From DASSNR01 sp036278935 (lineage in GTDB: Bacteria > Gemmatimonadota > Gemmatimonadetes > Gemmatimonadales > Gemmatimonadaceae), in assembly GCA_036278935.1 (NCBI GenBank), contig DASUKA010000050.1, forward strand, positions 15,605 to 79,604: a stretch of DNA of 64,000 nt, written 5' to 3'. Shown piece by piece: positions 26,502 to 35,194 of this stretch. The stretch's first letter is position 1; each line of letters begins with the position of its first letter. The position numbers and the translations under genes were made by a program. The notes below the pieces were generated by a model. The model was not told the origin of the DNA, ran no database searches, and was given only the letters and a program-made list of their open reading frames with translations.

Positions 26502-27377
26502 TCACCAACCTCCGCGCCGAAAGAGCATTACTGGTACGGTCCTGAGCATGATCCGGAAGTCCTCCACCAGGCTTTGCCGGGCGATGTATTCCAGATCGTA
26601 GTGCACCTTGGCCCGCACGTCCTCCACACAGGAATCGTAGCTCTGGTTCACCTGCGCCCACCCCGTGATCCCCGGCCGCGCGCGCTGCCGCAGCGGATAC
26701 TCCGAGATGTTCTCGCGAAGCCGCGCGAAAATGCTGGGCCGCTCGGGCCGCGGGCCCACGATGTTCATGTCGCCCTTGATCACGTTCAGGAGCTGCGGGA
26801 GCTCGTCCAGGCGATACGCGCGCAGGAAACGGCCCACCAACGTGATGCGCGGATCTTTCTGCGTGGCCCAGACCGCGCCCGTGTGCCGTTCGGCGTCAAC
26901 GTACATCGAGCGGAACTTGTAAATGGTGAAGATGCGGCCGCCGTGGTTCCGTTCGCGCCGGTCGTACAGCGCCACGATCGGCCCGCCGCGCCGGTCGAGC
27001 CCCACGCGCGTCTGCGTGTACAGAATCGGCCCGCGAGAGGTGAGCTTGACGGCCAGGGCCACCAGGAGAATGATCGGCGACAACACGATCAGCGCAATCA
27101 CCGCAATGCCGACGTTCACCACGCGATTCGCCAGCTCGGCCCGCGGGCGCGGTACCAGCGGGCCATCCAGTGTCGTCGGCTGCGCCGCATCCGCCTCACG
27201 TGCTATCTCGATCGGTCGCACGACATCCCGCCAGTTGCGTCCCCGTGATATCCCCCCGACGAGCCACCGCGGCGCGCGGGTCGGGCGCCGGGTCACTCGG
27301 ACATCCGGGAGATGAGATGCTCTGTTTGGCGCGTCCATCGGTTCCAGTTTGCCTCGCTCGTTCGAAGACCTCGGCAT
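26502..27377 (-). CDS. Bacterial sugar transferase (polyprenyl-phosphate sugar-1-phosphate transferase)
   Basis: A 291-residue initiating enzyme of the WbaP/WcaJ C-terminal type. One membrane helix (VVNVGIAVIALIVLSPIILLVALAVKLTSRGPILYTQTRVG) is followed by the catalytic domain with FTIYKFRSMYVDAE, RLDELPQLLNVIKGDMNIVGPRPERP (the catalytic DE pair) and RARPGITGWAQVNQSYD. It links the first sugar-1-phosphate from a nucleotide donor to undecaprenyl phosphate. It lacks the multi-helix N-terminal part of full WbaP. ATG 27377 comes one base after the Wza-like stop, so it is the second gene of the export and initiation unit. Confidence 0.95.
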   Translation of the reverse strand: MPRSSNERGKLEPMDAPNRASHLPDVRVTRRPTRAPRWLVGGISRGRNWRDVVRPIEIAREADAAQPTTLDGPLVPRPRAELANRVVNVGIAVIALIVLSPIILLVALAVKLTSRGPILYTQTRVGLDRRGGPIVALYDRRERNHGGRIFTIYKFRSMYVDAERHTGAVWATQKDPRITLVGRFLRAYRLDELPQLLNVIKGDMNIVGPRPERPSIFARLRENISEYPLRQRARPGITGWAQVNQSYDSCVEDVRAKVHYDLEYIARQSLVEDFRIMLRTVPVMLFRRGGW

Positions 27378-27378
27378 G

Positions 27379-28245
27379 TCACCGCCGAGAAATCGCGTAA
27401 ATACTCAGTCCCAACCCAACGACGATACCAGCCGCGCGCAGGATCTCGAGAAGATTGTGGTGAGTCTGTTGGCCCACCGTCAACTCATCGCCCGCCCGCA
27501 GATCCAACTGATCAAGTGTCATACCGGAGACGATGGCCTTCCGTAAAGCGGTCGTCGACCACACCTCCTCGGTGCCGCGGGTGATCGTGCTCTTGTCCAC
27601 ATCCGCATTCCCCGTCGGCCCCCCGGCCACCATGATCGCATCGCTCACCAGAATATCGGCAGGCACCGAATAGAACCCGGGCGACTTCACTTGCCCGAGC
27701 ACCCCCAACCGGATGAGCGGCACCGCCGTGACCGTTGGCTGCCTGATGTACCGGCCCAACTGCGCTGTCAGATACGGCTCGATCTCCGAGTGCAACACGC
27801 CCTGTAATGGGATGTTGGGGAGGTCCGGAAGCTGCAGCACGCGCCCCGCCCGAACGACGGCCGTATCCTGGATGGCCTTTTCACCCCCGATCACGCTGAT
27901 GGCAATGCGATCCCCTACCCGGAAGTCGCCCACGCGAAGGCGCTCCCGAATGGCGGCGGCCTCCTGCCGCTTCGCGTCCCGCTGGTCCGCGGGTCCCGAT
28001 ACAGCAGCCTTCTCCGCCGCCGCGGCGCGCGCCTCCAGCGCTTGCCGCGACGCCGGCACCGGCTCGGCCACCTCGCCGCCCTGTTGAGCGGCGGCGCCCG
28101 TGGCACCAAGCGCCAACAATCCAATGGCCGCCGCCATCAGGGCAGGGAAAGCACCCAGGGATCCAACAGACGTTCTGGTTCGCATTGTCCTCATCCGTAT
28201 TGCAGCACCCGTGCTACTGGCACTGACTGTGGCTGTCGACTTCAA
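27379..28245 (-). CDS. Polysaccharide export protein (Wza-like, Poly_export/SLBB)
   Basis: About 288 residues. A hydrophobic segment (LMAAAIGLLALGATGAAAQ) looks like a signal peptide; no lipobox Cys follows. The mature part has FRVGDRIAISVIGG (Poly_export domain), IPLQGVLHSEIEPYLTAQLGRYI and an SLBB-like repeat VLGQVKSPGFYSVPADILVSDAIMVAGG. It ends in one hydrophobic segment, AAGIVVGLGLSIYAISRR, possibly an outer-membrane anchor. Wza-family proteins form the outer-membrane channel for EPS. TTG 28245 is favoured because GGGAAGGA at 28258-28251 lies five bases before it, though this gives a long n-region. ATG 28194 or 28185 would give a more typical signal peptide. Confidence 0.88.
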   Translation of the reverse strand: MKSTATVSASSTGAAIRMRTMRTRTSVGSLGAFPALMAAAIGLLALGATGAAAQQGGEVAEPVPASRQALEARAAAAEKAAVSGPADQRDAKRQEAAAIRERLRVGDFRVGDRIAISVIGGEKAIQDTAVVRAGRVLQLPDLPNIPLQGVLHSEIEPYLTAQLGRYIRQPTVTAVPLIRLGVLGQVKSPGFYSVPADILVSDAIMVAGGPTGNADVDKSTITRGTEEVWSTTALRKAIVSGMTLDQLDLRAGDELTVGQQTHHNLLEILRAAGIVVGLGLSIYAISRR

Positions 28246-28260
28246 ATCATTCCTTCCCAA

Positions 28261-28651
28261 CGTTTAGCCAATGATTGCGCGGGAGATGCGCCGCACCTGC
28301 TTCGCCAATTCTGTTGCAATCGCCCTACGAATCGGGACGCAGACCCCACAACTCGGCGGTTCCGCATGAAGCGCTGCCGTGGCAGCTGGCGCCAGCCGCT
28401 CCATTGCAATACCGGGGCTCGCACGAACGCCACGGAGGGACGCGGAATGTGGCGCTCGCCATCCGACGTGTGGCATGGTCGCGTCACCCGATTTCCGGGC
28501 GGGATTGGATCGATTCCGAGTAATGTCGTGCCCTGTATGGGGTTAAGCAGAAATGAGCGTTGCCGCATGAGTCCTGCATGCGATTGTCCGCTGTTCATGG
28601 CGCAACTTGTGGCCGCGTTCGTCGCAATCCTGCTGCTCTTCGGAAACACCC
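28261..28651. other. Divergent intergenic region, nothing recognised
   Basis: About 390 bases lie between the Wza-like gene and the receiver/GGDEF-like gene, and must hold two divergent promoters. Base composition is somewhat lower in GC than the flanking genes. No confident -35/-10 pair, sigma-54 element or repeat was found. Confidence 0.4.
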
Positions 28652-29608
28652 ATGTCCGATAGCGATTCGCCGTTGCGTCCCCCGCTGGTCCTCCTGGCCG
28701 ATGATCAGGAGTGGTCCTCGCGATCATTGGAAAGCATTCTCGGGCCCAATGGCTACGCGGTACTGCGCGCGTATACCGGGCGACAGGCGGTGGATCTCGC
28801 GCGGAGTGCGCAGCCCGATCTCCTGATCGTCGATGCGAAGCTTCCGGACATGAGTGGCTTCGACGTGTGCCGGCATATCCGTGCCGCTTCGGAATTCGGC
28901 TCCAGCACGCCGATGATCATTACCACTTCGGGCCCCGCCGAGCGCGCACAACGAATTGCCGCGTACGAGGCGGGCGCCTGGGAGTATCTGGGGCAGCCCA
29001 TCGACGGCGAACTGCTGCTGCTCAAGCTGCGCGCGTACATGAACGCGAAGCGCGAGACCAACCGCATCCACGACGAGCGGCTGGTGGACAGCGCCACCGG
29101 CCTGTACACCGTTCGCGGCCTCGCGCGGCGGGCGCAGGAAGTCGGCGCTCAGGCGCAGCGTCGGCATGACGCGCTCGCGTGCGTGGCCTTTGCTCCCGAT
29201 GCGGACGATATGGCTGACGACGCGCCGGAGCAGGAAAGCCGAGTGATGAAGTGGGCGGAGCAGATCGGGGACGTCACGCGGAGAACCGGAAGGGCCTGCG
29301 ATATCATCGGCCGGCTCGGGCCGCTGGAGTTCGCTATCATCGCGCCTGAAACGGAAGCCAAAGGCGTGCTCTGTTTGCTCGAGCGTCTCCAGCTCGCGCT
29401 CGCGGCGCTGCCGGGGCGCAGCGATGGCAACGTCGCGATGAAAATCCGGGCGGGATATTGCGCCGTGCCGGATTTTGCCGAGTCACCAACGGATGCCGTG
29501 GAAATGCTGCTGCGTGCGACGACGACGTTACGCCAACTCCGCACCAGCGCGGACCCCGAACGGATTCGCGCCTTTGGCGCGGCCCCCATCAGCTCGTCTT
29601 CCCGGTAA
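28652..29608 (+). CDS. Response regulator with degenerate GGDEF-like domain
   Basis: A 318-residue two-domain protein. The receiver (about 11-130) keeps Asp17, Asp18 and the phospho-acceptor Asp61 (LLIVDAKLPDMSG), but the conserved Lys is Gln115 (YLGQPID). Residues 145-310 align with a diguanylate cyclase fold (DSATGLYTVRGL, then CDIIGRLGPLEFAIIAPET), but the GG(D/E)EF signature is GPLEF at 223-227. Cyclase activity is therefore unlikely; c-di-GMP or GTP binding, or a protein-interaction role, remains possible. ATG 28652 is preferred to an upstream frame that adds unconserved residues. It is transcribed divergently from the export gene and its end overlaps the Wzc-like gene by 20 bases. Confidence 0.82.
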   Translation: MSDSDSPLRPPLVLLADDQEWSSRSLESILGPNGYAVLRAYTGRQAVDLARSAQPDLLIVDAKLPDMSGFDVCRHIRAASEFGSSTPMIITTSGPAERAQRIAAYEAGAWEYLGQPIDGELLLLKLRAYMNAKRETNRIHDERLVDSATGLYTVRGLARRAQEVGAQAQRRHDALACVAFAPDADDMADDAPEQESRVMKWAEQIGDVTRRTGRACDIIGRLGPLEFAIIAPETEAKGVLCLLERLQLALAALPGRSDGNVAMKIRAGYCAVPDFAESPTDAVEMLLRATTTLRQLRTSADPERIRAFGAAPISSSSR

Positions 29609-32018
29609 GCTCTCCCACCCGCGACTCGATCTGCGGCACGTCCTCGTCCACGATCGAGTACCCGTACAAGTAGGAATAGTAGCGGTATGCGCCCGCCTGG
29701 CGGATGTCGTTGAGCACGGCGCCCAGCAGTCGCACAGGCAGGCGATCCACGAGCGACAGCTTGGCCTCGGCCATCTTCCGATCGCTCGTGCCGGCCCGCA
29801 GCACCATGAGCATGTTCTTCGTGGCCGTCGCCATGATGAAGGGATCAACGCCGGCCCCGAGCGGCGGGCTGTCCACGATAATCGCGTCGTAGTTCTGCTG
29901 CAAGTCCGCCATGAGACGCGCCAGCTCTTCCGAGACCAGCAGCTCAGGGCCGCGATGACGCCGAGTCCCGCACGGAATGACCCACAGGTTCTCGTGCGTG
30001 GGATCACGCACCACCGCCTCGAGCGGCACATCGCCGGCGAGATAATCGGTGAGCCCCGGCCGCCGATCCAGTCCGAACATCGCGTGCAACTCCCCGCGCC
30101 GGATGTCACCGTCGACGAGGAGCGTGCGATACCCGGCCTCGGCGAACGAGAGGGCCAGATTGGCCGAGATGAGCGACTTGCCGTCACCGGGGCCCGGACT
30201 CGTGACGGTGAAGATTACGGGCGTGGCTCCGCCGTTCTCGTGGGCGAGATTGAGCCGGATCGTGCGGAATGCCTCGATAACCTGCGAGGTCTCTTCGGGA
30301 TCGAGCACGCCGCTGCGCTGCTTCCGGATGTGTGGCACGGCGCCCAGGATACCCAGCCCGAGATCGTGGGTAACCTGCTCCGGATAGCGCACGCGCCGGT
30401 CCACGCGGTCGAGCAGAAACGCCAGTCCGATCCCGCCCGCCAGGCTCATGGCTACCGTCATGAGCAGGATACGTATCCCCTGCTGGCTGTTGGTCGGCAG
30501 GAACGGCACCACGGCCGTGTCGACGATGGTCACCTCGGATGTGGTGCTCAACTCCACCAGCTTCGCCTCCGAGAGCCCGCTCTTGAGCCGGTTCGCGATG
30601 TCCTGTGCGACATTGACGTCATTCTGCAGCCGCATCTCGTCGATCGAGCGCTGCGGAATCTTCTGGAGCTCGCGCGAGGCGTCCCCGATCTGCGCCGTGA
30701 GCGACGCGTCCTGCGTCTTGAGCCGCGCGACCAGTTGCTGAGTAAGCGCGGGGATCGTTCGCGTCTTGAGCGCCGAGATCTGCTGCTCCAGATCCTTCAC
30801 GCCCTGGTAGTTCTCCGTATAGATCTGCTGGTCCGCGCGCAGCTTCGCTTCCGTCGTATAGAGCGTCTTGAGCACTTCCTGCAGCTCCTGCCCCTGCGTG
30901 CGGACCGACGGAATGGCGGAGAACGCGTCCGGCGAGAGGGAGTCCTTGGCGGCCTGCGCGAGAATCGTCTGCAGCGCGGTGATGTCGCGCTCCACGTTCC
31001 CCTGCTGGACTTTCAGGTCGAAGTAGTTGCTGGTCACGGGATCCGCCGCCACCGTCGCGTTCGGATTGGTGTTGGTTCCCGCCGGCATCGGCCCGCTCTC
31101 CGAAGGCAGCGTTATGGTGTGCACCCGGAAGTGCTGCAGCGCTTCCTGTTTGGCGTTGAGCACGCTGTCCGCCTGGCGCGACTGATCTGCCACCGTATTC
31201 ACCACTTCGACGGAGTGCTGCCGCTTGAGCTCGGTGGAAACGTCGACGAACTCATGCAGGAGCGCGTTCATGGTGGCGGCCGTGCGCCGCGGGTTTCCTC
31301 CGATGAGCCGGAGCGTCAGCGTGCTGCTCCGCTCCGGCATGTTGGGAATGAGGCGGCTCCTGATGCTCTCCGCCGCGATATCCGGGCGGATCACCGAGAA
31401 CTCCACCACTTGGCCCGCGTGGAAGAGGGCCGGCGCCGGCTGCCATCTGAATCCCACCGTCCGACCGATTGAATCGCCGAGTGCGCCCCGCTCCACCGGG
31501 GTGTCCTGCGCGGAGAGGACGTACTGCGTTCCGGAGCTGTTCACCGTCACCGTGTACAGGCCGGGGCGGAATTGCGTGCCCAGGTTGAAGTTGCGGAACA
31601 GCAGGGAATCCTGCTCGTTCAGTGGGTTGACGTACAGCCGGCGCTCCCGGACGATGTCGCCCAGCACCTTGCGGCTGAGGAGCAGGTTGACCCAGGCTGT
31701 GGCATCCATGGGGTCCTCGGCGACGATCGGCCCGTTCTGTTTCGAGCGGTCCGCCGCGGACACCCACACTGAGGCGGTGACCTCGTATTCCGGCTTCTGC
31801 AGCTTCGCCAGAAAGACACCGATCCCGGTTCCGACGATCAGGATCCCGAGGATGAGCCACTTATATCGTTTTGCGGCCGCCCAGTACCGCCCCCAGTTGA
31901 AGGCGGGCTGGTCGTCGGGACCGCCCCAGTTCTGCCATGTCGCCGGCGCCGGCACATTGGCCGGCTGGTCGAGCGCGGTCTCGGACGGCCGCGAGGCTGG
32001 GATCAAATCACCGGACAT
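29589..32018 (-). CDS. Wzc-like polysaccharide co-polymerase and BY-kinase
   Basis: An 809-residue protein. Helix 1 is LILGILIVGTGIGVFLA near 55-71; a long periplasmic part with coiled-coil stretches follows, then helix 2 (ILLMTVAMSLAGGIGLAFLL). The cytoplasmic kinase domain has Walker A SPGPGDGKS (GDGK at 611-614), Walker A' LLVDGDIRRGELH and Walker B AIIVDSPPLG. The C-terminus carries a tyrosine cluster at 778, 780, 781, 783, 785 and 787, the usual site of autophosphorylation. Wzc proteins control chain length and work with a Wza channel across the envelope. The Wza-like gene is 1.3 kb away on the same strand, split off by the divergent regulator. Confidence 0.95.
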   Translation of the reverse strand: MSGDLIPASRPSETALDQPANVPAPATWQNWGGPDDQPAFNWGRYWAAAKRYKWLILGILIVGTGIGVFLAKLQKPEYEVTASVWVSAADRSKQNGPIVAEDPMDATAWVNLLLSRKVLGDIVRERRLYVNPLNEQDSLLFRNFNLGTQFRPGLYTVTVNSSGTQYVLSAQDTPVERGALGDSIGRTVGFRWQPAPALFHAGQVVEFSVIRPDIAAESIRSRLIPNMPERSSTLTLRLIGGNPRRTAATMNALLHEFVDVSTELKRQHSVEVVNTVADQSRQADSVLNAKQEALQHFRVHTITLPSESGPMPAGTNTNPNATVAADPVTSNYFDLKVQQGNVERDITALQTILAQAAKDSLSPDAFSAIPSVRTQGQELQEVLKTLYTTEAKLRADQQIYTENYQGVKDLEQQISALKTRTIPALTQQLVARLKTQDASLTAQIGDASRELQKIPQRSIDEMRLQNDVNVAQDIANRLKSGLSEAKLVELSTTSEVTIVDTAVVPFLPTNSQQGIRILLMTVAMSLAGGIGLAFLLDRVDRRVRYPEQVTHDLGLGILGAVPHIRKQRSGVLDPEETSQVIEAFRTIRLNLAHENGGATPVIFTVTSPGPGDGKSLISANLALSFAEAGYRTLLVDGDIRRGELHAMFGLDRRPGLTDYLAGDVPLEAVVRDPTHENLWVIPCGTRRHRGPELLVSEELARLMADLQQNYDAIIVDSPPLGAGVDPFIMATATKNMLMVLRAGTSDRKMAEAKLSLVDRLPVRLLGAVLNDIRQAGAYRYYSYLYGYSIVDEDVPQIESRVGELTGKTS

Positions 32019-32369
32019 GCGGGGTGAGGCCTGAGGTTGGGGTTAAGTACAAGTTATATCGATGCAAAGACCTGAACAAAGCAACGCTCAGGTTAATGCA
32101 ATATTAGACCCACTGTGCATGCTCCAGGTCACGGTCTGAGTGGACCCGGCAGGGTATCGATAGGGGCAGGCGCTTCGCACGTCCCCGCATGTTGCTATAC
32201 CAAGACATGAATCGTTGTATAAGCGCAACGGCTCGCCTTGACATGCCGCATGGCATGCGGTAAGTGTGAGTGTCACGGCGCCGTGCCTCATTCCCGCGCG
32301 GACGCTTGGGATCGCCAAGGCCGAGAAGTTCCCCTGATGCTTTGTTTTGGAAGGTGAAGGAGAGTCTGC
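32019..32369. other. Divergent intergenic region between the Wzc-like and NtrC-like genes
   Basis: About 350 bases of lower-GC DNA hold the promoters for both genes. The only structured element noticed is the palindrome at 32246-32260. No sigma-54 -24/-12 pair of good quality was found on either strand. Confidence 0.5.
32238..32266 (+). promoter_or_regulatory. Possible promoter with a palindromic operator
   Basis: TTGACA at 32238-32243 is followed 17 bases later by TAAGTG at 32261-32266, a poor -10. The spacer holds a perfect palindrome, CCGCATG-G-CATGCGG at 32246-32260. It points to the NtrC-family gene, whose ATG is 104 bases further on with AAGGAG seven bases before it. The palindrome is firm; the promoter reading is tentative. 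Confidence 0.4.
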
Positions 32370-33899
32370 ATGTCCACTTCTCCCGTACTCGGCAACGCCG
32401 ACGGTCCCGTAGCTGGTCAACCGATCATTCGTGACCCGCTCTCGATCCCTCCGGAGGTCAAGGCCAGTATCGCCGTCCTCGTAGTGGACGATGACCGCAC
32501 GCTCCGCGAAGGATGCGCGAGTGTGTTGCAGCTCGACGGGTACAATGTGACCTTCTGCGGTCGCGGCGACGAAGCGGTGGAGCTCGTCAAGCGGCGCAAG
32601 TTCGCGATCATTCTCGTCGATCTCTATATGACGCCCATTTCGGGGATGGATATCCTGAAGGCGACATTGGAGGCGCATAAGGATACGATCGTCGTCGTCA
32701 TGACCGGAAACCCGAGCGTGACCACGAGCATCGAGGCGTTGCGCGCGGGCGCGTGGGACTATCTGCCCAAGCCGTTCTCGGCCACCCATCTGCAGTTGCT
32801 CATCGGGCGCGCGTCGCATGCCGTCATGGTGGCGCGGGAGACGCACGAGCTGCACTCGCAGCTTGCCGCGCAGAGTGGCAACAGCGATAAGCTCACCCTG
32901 CTGGGTGTCTCCCCGGCCTTCCGCAAAGCGGTGGAGCTGGCGCGGAAGGTCGCCTCCACCGATGCATCGGTGATGATCACCGGCGAGAGCGGCACGGGCA
33001 AGGAAGTGATCGCGCAGTTCATCCACCATCACAGCCGCCGCGCGAGCCGCAAGCTGGTGCCGATCAACTGCGCGGCGCTGCCCGAGCCCTTGCTGGAGTC
33101 CGAGATGTTCGGCCATCGCAAGGGCGCCTTCACCGGCGCGGATCGCGACAAGCCCGGGCTGCTCGAGACCGCCAACGGCGGCACGCTCTTTCTGGATGAG
33201 CTCACCGAGATGTCGCATCCCATTCAGGCCAAGTTGCTGCGCGTGCTGCAGGATGGCGTGGTCCGCCGCGTCGGGAGCGAGCAGCAGGACGCTGTGGTGG
33301 ACATCCGTTTCATCTCGGCAACGAATCGCGACCCGCAGGAGGCGGTGAACTCGGGAATGCTGCGCGAGGACCTGTTCTACCGGTTACGCGTGGTCCCCAT
33401 CAAGCTCCCGCCGCTCCGGCAGCGGCTGGAGGACATCCCCTTGCTGGCCAATCACTTCCTGGCGCACTACTGGGAACGGCACCGGCAGCCGGGCGACGCC
33501 GCGCCCAAGCTGTCCGAGGCGAGCATGGATTTCCTCCGGTCGCGGCCCTGGCGCGGGAACGTGCGCGAGCTGCAGAACGTGATCGAGCACGTCGCGGTGC
33601 TTGCCGAACCGGGGCACGTGGTGGCACCGGAGGACATCCCCGTGTACGACGAGGCGTCCACGACCCCGCGGCCGGTGGCGAGCGGCTTCCCGCTGGGCCT
33701 CATGGACGAGCCCTATCACGCGGCGAAGGACCGGCTTATCGCGCAGTTCGAAAAGGAGTATCTTGCACGGCTCTCCATGCGTGCGGGCGGGAACATGTCC
33801 CGCGCCGCCCGCCTGGCCAACATCGATCGCACCACGCTGTACCGGCTGATGGAGAAGCACAACGTGCGGCGAGACGAGTTGATGGGATTGACCGAGTGA
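32370..33899 (+). CDS. NtrC-family sigma-54-dependent response regulator
   Basis: A 509-residue activator. The receiver domain has phospho-acceptor Asp84 (IILVDLYMTP) and Lys134 (YLPKPF). The AAA+ domain has Walker A GESGTGK at 205-211, the sigma-54 contact loop GAFTGA at 252-257, Walker B GGTLFLDEL and an RxDLFYRLRV arginine-finger region. The C-terminal Fis-type helix-turn-helix is MSRAARLANIDRTTLYRLMEKH. All key residues are present, so it should activate sigma-54 promoters when phosphorylated. ATG 32370 has AAGGAG seven bases upstream. The histidine kinase gene starts inside its stop codon (GTGA), making a two-component pair next to the export genes, which it may control. Confidence 0.95.
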   Translation: MSTSPVLGNADGPVAGQPIIRDPLSIPPEVKASIAVLVVDDDRTLREGCASVLQLDGYNVTFCGRGDEAVELVKRRKFAIILVDLYMTPISGMDILKATLEAHKDTIVVVMTGNPSVTTSIEALRAGAWDYLPKPFSATHLQLLIGRASHAVMVARETHELHSQLAAQSGNSDKLTLLGVSPAFRKAVELARKVASTDASVMITGESGTGKEVIAQFIHHHSRRASRKLVPINCAALPEPLLESEMFGHRKGAFTGADRDKPGLLETANGGTLFLDELTEMSHPIQAKLLRVLQDGVVRRVGSEQQDAVVDIRFISATNRDPQEAVNSGMLREDLFYRLRVVPIKLPPLRQRLEDIPLLANHFLAHYWERHRQPGDAAPKLSEASMDFLRSRPWRGNVRELQNVIEHVAVLAEPGHVVAPEDIPVYDEASTTPRPVASGFPLGLMDEPYHAAKDRLIAQFEKEYLARLSMRAGGNMSRAARLANIDRTTLYRLMEKHNVRRDELMGLTE

Positions 33900-35092
33900 A
33901 TGGGCATGCCGGGCGCGCACGCTCCATCCGTGGCCGGATGGCAAGCGACGCGAGTGCCGGCGGGGCGCATGCGCCTGGGGGCGGGGGGGTTGGGGCAGGC
34001 ATCCCCGCGCGTGACGTGGACGAGCGCGCAGCCAGCGTGGGCGCCTCGTTGGAGCGAGCGCTGGATCGCGCCGTGCGTGCGGCCCAGGGCCCGGAGGACG
34101 CCGCAGCCACTCCCGCGGCGCCCAGGACGGCGGAGTACACCGAGGGGCTGAGGATACTCGGCGACGCCGTACGCACGGCGATGGCGGATCGTGCCCCAGT
34201 GGTCGCCGGCATTCCGCCATCGATCCCGGTCTTTCAGATGCTGGGCCGCCTGCGGACCGCGCTGCTGGATGAGGCGGCGATGCTCGACCCGTCGACCGGT
34301 GCAGCCGCGCTCATTCGCGCACTCCGGGCGTTCGACGTCGTGCAGCAGGCGCTCGAACAGGATGTGGCCCACCGGTTTGCCGGGCGCCTGGCCGGTCCGG
34401 ACGGATTGGAGCTGATCATCGAAGTCGCGCACGACCTGCGCTCGCCACTGTCGTCCATCCTGTTCCTTGCCGATACACTGCGGAAGGGGCAGAGCGGCAC
34501 GCTCAATAGCGTGCAGGAGCGGCAGCTCGGGCTCATGTACAGTGCCGCCTTCGGCCTGAGCGCCATGGCGAGTGATGTGATCGAGCTGGCTCGCGGCGGC
34601 GACCGGCTGCTGGACCTGCATCCGGTGCCATTCTCGGTGTCGGGGTTGCTGCGCTCCGTCAGCGACATCGTGCAGCCCATGGCGGAGGAGAAGGGGCTCG
34701 AGGTCCGCCTCACGCCGCCCGAGGCGGACAATCGCCTGGGTCACCCCTCGGCGCTCAACCGCGTGTTGCTGAACCTCACGACCAATGCGCTCAAGTTCAC
34801 GGCGCACGGCACCGTCGAGGTGACGGCGAAGCAGCTCTCGCGCACACGCGTGGAGTTCTCCGTGCGCGATTCAGGGCGCGGCATCCCCGACGACCTGCTC
34901 AGCACGCTCTTCGAGCCGTTCCGCCGCCGCCGCACCCCTACTGAGTACACCTTCTCCAGCGCCGGTCTGGGGCTCTCGATCTGTCGCAAGCTGGTGGCGG
35001 CCATGGGCGATGAGCTGCGCGTCGAGACCGAGCTGGATGTCGGCACGCGCTTCCACTTCGAGCTGGAGCTCCCACTCGCGGCGAGAATGTAG
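33896..35092 (+). CDS. Soluble sensor histidine kinase, partner of the NtrC-like regulator
   Basis: A 398-residue kinase without membrane segments. Residues 1-165 are Ala/Gly/Arg-rich at first and then helical, with no domain I recognise. The dimerisation box is VAHDLRSPLSSILFLADTL with phospho-acceptor His179. The ATPase domain has the N-box NLTTNALKFTAHG, G1 DSGRGIPDDLL and G2 SSAGLGLSICRKLV. GTG 33896 overlaps the regulator's stop (GTGA); spacing supports translational coupling. It should phosphorylate the upstream regulator in response to a cytoplasmic signal or protein partner. Signal unknown. Confidence 0.92.
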   Translation: MNGHAGRARSIRGRMASDASAGGAHAPGGGGVGAGIPARDVDERAASVGASLERALDRAVRAAQGPEDAAATPAAPRTAEYTEGLRILGDAVRTAMADRAPVVAGIPPSIPVFQMLGRLRTALLDEAAMLDPSTGAAALIRALRAFDVVQQALEQDVAHRFAGRLAGPDGLELIIEVAHDLRSPLSSILFLADTLRKGQSGTLNSVQERQLGLMYSAAFGLSAMASDVIELARGGDRLLDLHPVPFSVSGLLRSVSDIVQPMAEEKGLEVRLTPPEADNRLGHPSALNRVLLNLTTNALKFTAHGTVEVTAKQLSRTRVEFSVRDSGRGIPDDLLSTLFEPFRRRRTPTEYTFSSAGLGLSICRKLVAAMGDELRVETELDVGTRFHFELELPLAARM

Positions 35093-35103
35093 GGGCGGGA
35101 GAA

Positions 35104-35192
35104 GCGAGAGAGGGGAAGAAAGGAGAAAGGTGAAACGCCCTCGGCGGTGAGAGCCATCATCGCGGGAGCCGGTCTCCTTTCCCCTTTCTCGC
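35104..35192. repeat. Intergenic hairpin element, copy A
   Basis: The purine-rich arm 35104-35126 (GCGAGAGAGGGGAAGAAAGG and on) pairs imperfectly with the pyrimidine-rich arm 35173-35192 (TCTCCTTTCCCCTTTCTCGC). The loop is about 46 bases. It fills the gap between converging kinase and ftsH-like genes and is likely a bidirectional terminator. It shares AGGAGAAAGG (35121-35130) with the elements near 42.2 and 55.1 kb. Confidence 0.65.
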
Positions 35193-35194
35193 AG

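Noticed and set aside
32019..32369. Possible sigma-54 promoter near wzc and ntrC-like genes
   Set aside because: TGGCAT-N5 at 32251 is not followed by TTGC, and the best reverse match agrees at only 4 of 6 positions.
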